Assembly (NCBI GenBank): GCA_029204225.1
Contig: CM055107.1
Coordinates: forward strand, 5,588,900 to 5,652,899
Direction of reading: 5' to 3'
DNA from: Diphasiastrum complanatum
Taxonomy: Eukaryota; Streptophyta; Lycopodiopsida; Lycopodiales; Lycopodiaceae
DNA: 64,000 nt
The translations under genes and the position numbers were made by a program. Positions 56,558 to 64,000 of the stretch are shown here, one piece after another (position 1 is the stretch's first letter; each line of letters begins with the position of its first letter). The notes under the pieces were generated by a model that made no database searches, was not told where the DNA came from, and was given only the letters and a program-made list of their open reading frames with translations.

Positions 56558-59290
56558 GTTTTTCTTCATCACCTTTCAAGAAGGATAGTCCGTGGTACAT
56601 CGACAGTGGTGCTTCCTCACATATGTATAGCTCCAAGCATTCTTTTTCATCCATGACACCTTATGAAGGATCCAAGAAGTCCATCTACACAGCAAATGAT
56701 CATGAGTGTGCTATTGAAGGCATAGGGACCATTCCCTTAAAGCTTTCATCATCAAAAGTTCTTTCTCTGTCTAAAGTACTTTTTGTTCCTAAGTTAACAA
56801 AAAATCTTATTAGTGTTGGGCAATTGCTTGATAGTGGACTAGATGTGAGTTTCAAAGTTGATACATGTACAATCAAGAAGCATGATGAGATCCTTGCATT
56901 TGGGTCTAGATATGGTGGAATCTACAAGCTTGATCCCAAAGAGTATGCTAACTCTTGTGATGGTGCTTTTGCTTCTCATATTTCTTTGGAGAAACTATGG
57001 CATAGAAGGTTGGGGCATCCTAACTATAGTTCTATGGTGTCCATGGTCAAGAAAGCCAAAGCTACTGGCTTGCCTAACCTTATCTCCAAGAATTTCAAGC
57101 CATGTGAGGCTTGTGCCATATCTAAATCTCATAAGAAGCCTTTTTCAAAGTCATTTATTAAGACTACACATCCATTGGAGCTCATACACTCGGATGTGCA
57201 CTTCTCATCTTCAAAGAGCAAGGGTGGTGCTACTTGCTTTGTAACTTTCATTGATGATTTCACAAGATTTACTTGATTATATCTTCTAGCTTCAAAGTCT
57301 ATGGTGTTTGACTATTTCCTAAAGTTCAAAGCTCTAGTTGAAAAGCAATTTTCATACAAAATCAAGATTCTTAGAAGTGATGGAGGTGGTGAGTACACTT
57401 CCAATAAATATCATGATTATTGTGAGCTTGAAGGCATTAAAAGAGAGTTTTCTTGTGCATATACACCATCTCAAAATGGGGTGGTTGAAAGAAAGAATAG
57501 AACCTTGTGTGAATGTGCCAAAACCATTAGAATTGAGGCATCCTTGCCAAAAGACTTTTGGGAGAGGCCATCAATTGTTCAAACTATCTTTGCAATTGAC
57601 TCCCTCATGTTGCACTTGGAGGAAAGTCACCATATGAAGCACTTTATTTGAAAAAACCTAAGGTTGATCACCTTAGAGTATTTGGATGCATATGCTTTGT
57701 CCATATTCCCTTGGAAACGAGAAAGAAGGATGATCCTTGTGCAAGCAAAGGAGTAATGGTTGGGTATTCATCCAACAAGAAAGCCTATCGAATTTACATG
57801 CTCTCTACTTCTAAAGTAATTGAAAGTATAGATGTAGTTTTTCATGAAGAAGAAAAGTCCAATCTAGGAGGGGCTGAGATCAAGCAACCTCAAAATCTAT
57901 CACCTTTTGTTATTGAAGACAATCAACATATGGAGGGGTCGAGATTTGAAGATGGAAGTTCTCAGATTTTCACTCCTAGAAGTTCCATGAGGGAGAGATC
58001 CGAGCCTAAGAGGCTCACTTATGATGACAAAGGAAAAGAAGTGGATCTTGATTCCACTTATGCTTATTTTGTTTCTCATGAGGAGCCCAAAGATGTCCAA
58101 GAAGCCCTCAATACCAAGGAGTGGTATGAGGCCATGAAGATTGAATATGATGTCTTGATCACCAACCACACATGGGAGCTAGTGGATCCACCACCTAACA
58201 TGCACATCATTGGATGCAAGTGGGTGTTCAAGATCAAGTACAATCATGATGGCTAAATCAACAAGTACAAGGCAAGATTATGTGCTAAAGGCTTTGCACA
58301 AATATATGGCCTTGACTATGAAAAAACCTTTGCTCCTGTAGCAAAGATGGTGACAATAAGAATCATAATCTCTCTTGCCTTATTTTTTAAGTGGAAATTG
58401 TATCAACTTGATGTCTCCAGCACTTTCTTGAATGGCTATCTTGAGGAGGAGATATACATGGAACAACCTCAAGGATTTATCAAGGATAAATCTAAGGTGT
58501 GTTTGCTATTTAGAAGTCTTTATAGCTTGAAGCAAGCACCTAGATCATGGTATTCAAGACTCAACAACTTTCTGCTTTCATTAGGATTTGTGCTTAGTGA
58601 TTATGATCCTTCTATGTACTTAAAGTTTGATGGTAGTAATATTGGCATTCTTCTAATCTATGTAGATGACATTATTCTTAGTGGAAGTTGTTTGATGCTA
58701 GTTCAAGAAACTAAGGATGCATTAGGAGGAGATTTTAAAATGCAAGACCTAGGAGAGATCCATTACATTTTAGGCCTTGAGATTGACTTTCATGAAGAGT
58801 ATGCTTTTATTTGTCAATCTAGATATGTCTTTTCTATGTTGAGAAAATTCAATATGCAAAATTGTAAAGGCATAGATACTCCCATGGAGCAACATGTAAA
58901 AGACCCTATTAAAGGTGATGAAAGATTCTTCGAGGACATCACACTTTATAGGAGTCTTATATGCTCCTTAATTTGGCTTACTATCACTAGACCCGATTTG
59001 AGCTATTATGTGCACAAATTGAGTCAATTTATGCAAGATCCTAAGATCCAACATTGGAAGATGGCCAAGAGAGTTCTAAGATATGTATCTTCTACTCAAG
59101 ATTATGGTTTATTGTACAAGAATGAAGATCTAACCATTGTTGGCTATTCGGATTCTGATTTTGCAAGTGATAAAATGGATCGAAAGTCCATTAGTGCATA
59201 TACTATCTTTCTTGGAGGCAATACAAATCCTTGGGTAGGGAGAGAAAGCCAAAAAGGCTCAAAATGTAGAAACACTCACAATCTCTAAAA
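56548..59290 (+). pseudogene. copia pol: protease, integrase, RT, partial RNase H
   Basis: Protease WYIDSGASSHM has the catalytic Asp. The pre-integrase HHCC region is complete (HRRLGHPNYSSM ... FKPCEACAISK). Integrase core: FVTFIDDFTRFT then a TGA at 57274, KILRSDGGGEYTSNKY and NGVVERKNRTLCE. A frame change follows near 57550, then VDHLRVFGCICFVHI. RT from about 58140 (WELVDPPPNMHIIGCKWVFK) has a TAA at 58254, LDVSSTFLNGYLEEEIYMEQ, LKQAPRSWYSR and the catalytic IYVDDIIL. RNase H starts GYSDSDFASDKMDRKS and stops being recognisable after FLGGNT. At least two stops and two frame changes. Confidence 0.92.
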
Positions 59291-60036
59291 ACTGATCTAT
59301 CACTCATATGTGATTGGACCTCTTCTTTTCCTCCTCCAAATATGATTGGCTTAGTGACATATGGGCCCTCAAACTTGATTGGACTATTTTCATAGATTTC
59401 ACTCTTTTGATTGGTCTCTGGATCTCATGCCAACACATAGGAAAGTGTCACTCATCCACTCTCATCATGACAAATTTAGGAAGCCTAAGCTAGCTCGAAT
59501 TACATCACACTCCAAATTAGCCCTATCACCTACTAACATGTGTATAAGAACTGAAAAGGTCTAGATAACCCTAAACTCAACATAGATAGCTTTTACAAAT
59601 TTTTACAAGCAGCAGGAGCATGTTCTATGATTTTGGGAATGACATGGAATATTCTAAAATATGGAAAGGGGCTCCTGCAATAAGCCCAAACACTACATAA
59701 ATAAAGTAGAGAGTTGGAAGGATTAGAAATTGGCAACATGTTGGCATCCTACGTGTGGGAGTCTAGCATTTTCCTTAGGCTAATAAGTGCCATGGAGCAC
59801 AACTATTAATTAAATAAACTTGGCTTTTGTAAAGTCCTAAGTTAGGAAACACAATTTGTCCTCAAGAAATACACAGTGATTTTGATAGTCAAGATCATGA
59901 TCCTGATTGAAGTTTAGTAGCCAATCAGAGTGAAAGAGGCTCACCTCTTAAATCTATAAAAGAGAGCCATTTTTTTTACTTTGGATCATCTTTCCATCTT
60001 CCTAATAAAACTCTATTGGTTTCACCTTTGAATATA

Positions 60037-60040
<4 letters not shown>
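59291..60040. other. no recognisable gene
   Basis: Sequence right of the copia truncation. No domain or terminal repeat seen. It may belong to an LTR that ends at 60512 (see primer site), but I cannot find its start. Confidence 0.4.

Positions 60041-60082
<42 letters not shown>
60041..60082. repeat. (CT)n microsatellite
   Basis: About 42 bases of CT repeats. Confidence 0.95.
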
Positions 60083-60086
<4 letters not shown>

Positions 60087-60513
60087 CCATATTCAGCTAA
60101 GGACATGGAATAGTCCTAATATGGTAGACTGGCCATCCAGTGTTCGAGATTATTGGTCATGCCTAGATTTAATTCCAAGTCAAGGCTTGTTGGTGACTAA
60201 TGACCTTGAGAGGACCCAAACACTCTACTTGAGACATACAGAGTAGTGCATGTACATGTGACTGATATAGGCAGGAGATATGCATGTAGAGCTATAACCT
60301 ATCAATCAAGTCACTCAACTTCTTCCAATGACTTTGGTCTAGGTTACTAGATGAGCTCTTCTCCTCTTGCTATCACATGGCATGGCTTGGGGGCTAGATC
60401 CAGGAGGATTCTCCAAGAGGGATCTAGGTTTGGTTGGGTGGTTTTGCTCCATAGTCTCTCTTGTGTTTTTCTATCCTCATCTTAGGGGGTTTTTTCCCTA
60501 GTGGTCATTACAT

Positions 60514-60525
60514 TGGTATCAGAGC
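60514..60525 (+). promoter_or_regulatory. lone copia primer-binding site
   Basis: TGGTATCAGAGC preceded by ATTACAT, so an LTR probably ends at about 60512. No gag follows in the next kilobase, so this is an element remnant or a short non-coding (TRIM/LARD-type) element. Confidence 0.55.
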
Positions 60526-60962
60526 CCGGCTAAGATGCGGTTTTTGGATGGGATGGAGAGGAATTCGTCAAATCGAAATGGAACGCACTTGGATTCACAT
60601 CCTGGATGGAGTGCTATTTTTTCAAGGCAAAATTGGGTTTGAATTCACTAATTCTTGTTTTGAGCATGCTTTTCAAACTTGGTGGTAGAGTGCTCTTCTC
60701 CTTGTTTGATTTTGTTAGAGATGTTGTGAATTAATGTGGAATTCATTCTTATTTTCTTAAGTCAGAAGATTGTAAAGTAGAGGGATTGATGAATCTACTG
60801 GCAGTAGTAGCGTGAACAGATGGTAGGAGTAGTGCGAGTAGCTAATGGGCAGCTTGTCATCCTGTGACTAGCAATGCATTCTTTAGAACATGGAATTCGC
60901 CCTGTTGATCGGGCCGTCCATGACGCTTAAGAACTTCATTACGATAATCAGTGTATTTGAAA

Positions 60963-61318
60963 TGGATGAAGACAACCAAAGAGTCAAACTTTCTGCTTCC
61001 ACGACGCCTTCCTCTTCCTCATAGGAAAGTGAGGCCAGAAGTTCTTTGGCTACAAGCAGGGAGTCTGTTTTGGAAATACCTCGAATGCGGACATATGGTG
61101 ATAGTTCAGGCAATGGTTGTTTAGTGCCTTTTTCGACGGGTGGAAACCCATTCCGTATCCATGGCTGGAGCAGGCCAGGAGTACAGGAACAGGCCGAGAG
61201 CAGCGATAAACCTGCAAAAAAAACGATCACCCAAGCTGAATTATTGGAAAGCAATGAGCAAGGTCTGCTCAATTTTACTGACTATCGGCACGTGATAGCA
61301 ATGGGCTGTCTCCTTTGA
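60963..61318 (+). pseudogene. broken exon of an unrecognised plant-like gene
   Basis: From ATG 60963 one frame runs to a TGA at 61316-61318 with a single internal TAG at 61023 inside a serine run (LSASTTPSSSS then stop). The rest reads SLATSRESVLEIPRMRTYGD, SSGNGCLVPFSTGGNPFRIH, GWSRPGVQEQ and LLNFTDYRHVIAMGCLL. Composition and codon use look like a real protein rather than retroelement sequence, but I do not recognise the family. It could be a retrocopy or a captured gene fragment: a copia primer site lies 440 bases upstream. The opposite strand also has an open frame without an ATG. Confidence 0.4.
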
Positions 61319-61768
61319 TGCAAAACAATCCACTTGCTGCTGAGAATTGCGTTTATTGTATGACCGTGACCATTGTTCTGCCTGCGTAGTATCTTGAAGG
61401 TCTGGCGGATCCTGACTCACTCTGAAAAACTACGCAATTTTCTTAGACTTTGCTGCTGAAACCAAAAGTTGGCCAGCTTCTTTTCACAAGAATGAAAACT
61501 CTACTCTAGCATCACGCAATCCAGTTTCAAGAGTGAGCACAACCTCCTTGTATTGCCTCTGATTATAAAAAATGCACAGACACATCAATCATTGATATGA
61601 TACCACTTTCTCGACTTCATTGAATAGGGATGTCTCATTTCACTCTTGACTTATCTAACTTGCAGCCATTCCCTAACAGCACGCAAAATTTGCCTGGTTC
61701 CTTATGCCATGGATCAGAACAGAGACCTAGGCACCATCCCCAACGATGGGGCAATGATGGGCTCCATC

Positions 61769-61770
<2 letters not shown>

Positions 61771-61821
<51 letters not shown>
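61771..61821. repeat. (GA)n microsatellite
   Basis: About 51 bases of pure GA. Confidence 0.95.
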
Positions 61822-61824
<3 letters not shown>

Positions 61825-63354
61825 CATATTTCACATAGTCTCTCTTGAGAATTCCAGAGCAAATCCTTTGTCTTATAGCATAAGAGGTTTAAACAAAGTT
61901 GAAAAAGACTCACAGGACAAAGTACCATAAAGTGAAGCAAGTTTTAGGAGACCCAATTGTTACATGCCACCATCTCACAAAACACAACTGCACGAGTTAG
62001 GTCAATGAGGAAGACAGGTGTCATAGCTAAGCATCAGTTGTCATCCATGTCTGAAACAAGATTCATTATCAGCTTAAATAAAACCTATAATCATCAGTTC
62101 AATCTTTCTTACCAAAAGGTTTTTTTATCACATCATAGGTCTTGCCCAAATATCACCATACCAAGGCATATGCCATACTAATCAGTATAAGGCAAGTAAA
62201 CCTATAATTATACAGCAATCCCACAACATCATACGACGAGGCCATAATTTATCACAACCAGTGGAAAAGGTCTGATTTGGCCATAGGTGTCGGTAATAGG
62301 GTACATCCATGCCATCTTGTACCCATCAATACCAATGACCATTTGGCATTCAATGGACTCTATGTAAAATTGCTTGGGCAAATCCATGCCGTTCAAGCTG
62401 ACCTGAGCAAATTCATGCCATTTAAGTCTATCAGACCCTGAATCGATTCAAACAGAATAGATGTCAAAAACTACAAATTAATACATTACTATAGTTCGGT
62501 GTTTTGTTTTAGTGCAACAAGTAAAGTGTGTTATTTCTCGTAGGTATCAAGCTACCTACGTACCATTCTGACCCCTAAGACCAATCTATTAGTCTTATAC
62601 AACGGTTGTATAATACTGAGCATATCCATGCTTTCCAGTGCCACTTATCTCACTATACTCTTAAATACGTACAGAGCTAATGTACTTACATTCATATGGA
62701 TTGGGTTGTTTGCTTAGGGTTTTCTTTGGTTGTAAGTGTTGATAGTACATTAAACAATAACGTACTAAAAAAAACATGATCTACTGTCGTGAAAGAGTGG
62801 ACATCAAATGACTTGCTTCAGTAGCATTGAAAGCAAAGTACACGATGTAAACTGGATTTGTAATGAAGCAAAGCAATCATAGCGCATTTATGTAGCTCGC
62901 TAGCCAGTGGCTAATCCCATACTAGATGGTTGCTTTAGAGAGCATCAATGATGAGGTTGAAAGCTTGAGGTCCAGCGCTCCTATGTAGGTGTCAATCCTA
63001 CTTGCTTATCACAATGCTTAACTTATTTTAGAGACAGAGTGAAAGAGAAAGAAGAGAAGAAGAATGAGGATAGGAGTCCATTGTTGCTCTACCCTCATAT
63101 AAATAGTTTTTTTTTTGTGGCTTAGAGGCACATAGAAGTGTGAATGCTCACCATAAGATCATGATACCTAATAAAGGATGAATCTCAACCATGGAACAAC
63201 GTAGCTTGAGGTGCAAGCTATTCCCAAGAACCCCCAAAAAAAAGTTTAAATTTATTCTCATACCTTCTTAGTTAGAGTACATCCCACACACTTTGGTGCT
63301 CTTGATGTAGTAGAAAGGAGAGTTTTTAACCGAAATTAGCATAGTCAAATGGAA

Positions 63355-63358
<4 letters not shown>
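61822..63358. other. intergenic DNA, no gene seen
   Basis: No recognisable domain, terminal repeat or RNA gene. Confidence 0.45.

Positions 63359-63443
<85 letters not shown>
63359..63443. repeat. (GA)n microsatellite
   Basis: About 85 bases of pure GA, the longest in the window. Confidence 0.95.
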
Positions 63444-63449
<6 letters not shown>

Positions 63450-64000
63450 TTGACGATTTATAAATAGTTGTTTTCTTGGCAATTATGGACTAGATAATGA
63501 CAAGTCTTTTTGTTGAGCCATGGTAGTGGCGAGACAAGAAAACGAGCCATTATATTCATAGTATGGGTTAACAAATACCCAGTATTGTCGATAATGTTGT
63601 GTCACAAAATTTCTAAAAAAGTTATGCAGATAATTTTCAACATTCCATCCATGAGAACAAAGTATTTTAAAGATTTTATAGTCTATGAGGGCTTATAAGA
63701 GTTAAAAAATTATATGCAATGAAATTTGTAGAAAAAAATGAGATTTTATTATTATCCCCAAATTCATTTTGGACAGGTTGATTTATGTAAGATATAAAGA
63801 GACACATTGTGGACTAGATAATGGTTGTTTAAGGCCAATTGCAAGAATATAAAGGCATAATTGTACAAATGTAGCATCTGAGTAGACACACATTATGTAT
63901 AGGGGAAGGCCCCTCAACGGGGGCCTTTCATGAGATTTGATTTTAATTTCTATATATATAAAGTTTGACATGCTCGGATTATTCTACGGGTGTCTTATTA
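63444..64000. other. AT-rich flank, no gene seen
   Basis: Includes two copies of a TGGACTAGATAATG phrase (63487 and 63812), a minor repeat. Nothing else recognisable. Confidence 0.4.

Larger units (their letters stand above)
54282..59230 (+). mobile_element. Ty1/copia element, best preserved coding region, 3'-truncated
   Basis: 5' LTR 54282-54891, primer site, leader, gag from 55648, then protease, integrase, RT and the first half of RNase H. At about 59230 RNase H breaks off (YTIFLGGNT then unrelated sequence), and no 3' LTR follows. The integrase-RT linker shows that loci 1 and 2 of the non-autonomous type derive from this lineage. Confidence 0.9.

Noticed and set aside
60883-61272. Minus-strand 129-codon frame with a hydrophobic N-terminus
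   Set aside because: It has no ATG at its start and overlaps the plus-strand exon remnant, which looks more protein-like.
1-64000. tRNA, rRNA or snRNA genes
   Set aside because: I saw no cloverleaf-like sequence with A and B boxes or conserved RNA motifs; the tRNA-like strings are retrotransposon primer-binding sites.

Overview
The window looks like nuclear DNA of a land plant with a repeat-rich genome. The evidence is a five-exon NIP-type aquaporin gene with GT-AG introns, several Ty1/copia and Ty3/gypsy LTR retrotransposons with plant-type primer-binding sites (TGGTATCAGAGC for initiator-Met tRNA; a TGGCGCCGTTGCCGGGGA-like site for the gypsy elements), and long (GA)n/(TA)n microsatellites. 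The sequence does not fix the lineage. A large-genome plant such as a fern or another non-model vascular plant is only a guess.

Layout. 1-2672: degraded copia element with integrase, RT, RNase H and 3' LTR. 2671-5272: minus-strand copia-derived element with short LTRs, in which RT/RNase H is replaced by an unrecognised reading frame. 5273-7201: (TA)n tract and an internally deleted copia LTR remnant. 9129-11265: the clearest host gene, a NIP5-type boric-acid channel on the minus strand (294 aa, 5 exons), with two minimal AUG-stop uORFs in its putative leader. 11.3-16.2 kb: no gene; small tandem repeats and LTR relics. 16239-19438: copia element with a 5' LTR, truncated in RT. 20721-39778: one copia insertion bounded by a TGTGA target-site duplication, its 3' LTR split by about 14.4 kb of later DNA. 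That insert holds copia fragments (25.3-28.0 kb) and a long gypsy element (28037-39689) carrying extra reading frames between integrase and 3' LTR and a 446-bp foldback element.

39.8-46.3 kb: a small gene for a putative secreted cysteine-containing protein (41037-41600, minus) with a TATA-like box, a local duplication with two (GA)n tracts, and duplicated gypsy and copia LTR pieces. 46.5-54.3 kb: mosaic of gypsy and copia fragments, including a minus-strand gypsy RT region, a third copy of the unrecognised copia-linked frame, and an inverted pair of nearly identical LTRs. 54282-59230: the best preserved copia coding region (gag, protease, integrase, RT, start of RNase H), with frameshifts and stops and no 3' LTR. 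59.3-64 kb: (CT)n/(GA)n tracts, a lone copia primer-binding site, and a broken copy of an unrecognised plant-like exon.

The two host genes have no visible functional link. Nearly all other coding potential is retroelement-derived and broken. The items most worth following are the AUG-stop pair before the NIP5-like gene, its unusual pore filter (S-I-G-R), the recurrent frame replacing RT/RNase H in a non-autonomous copia lineage, and the 3' accessory frames of the gypsy element.
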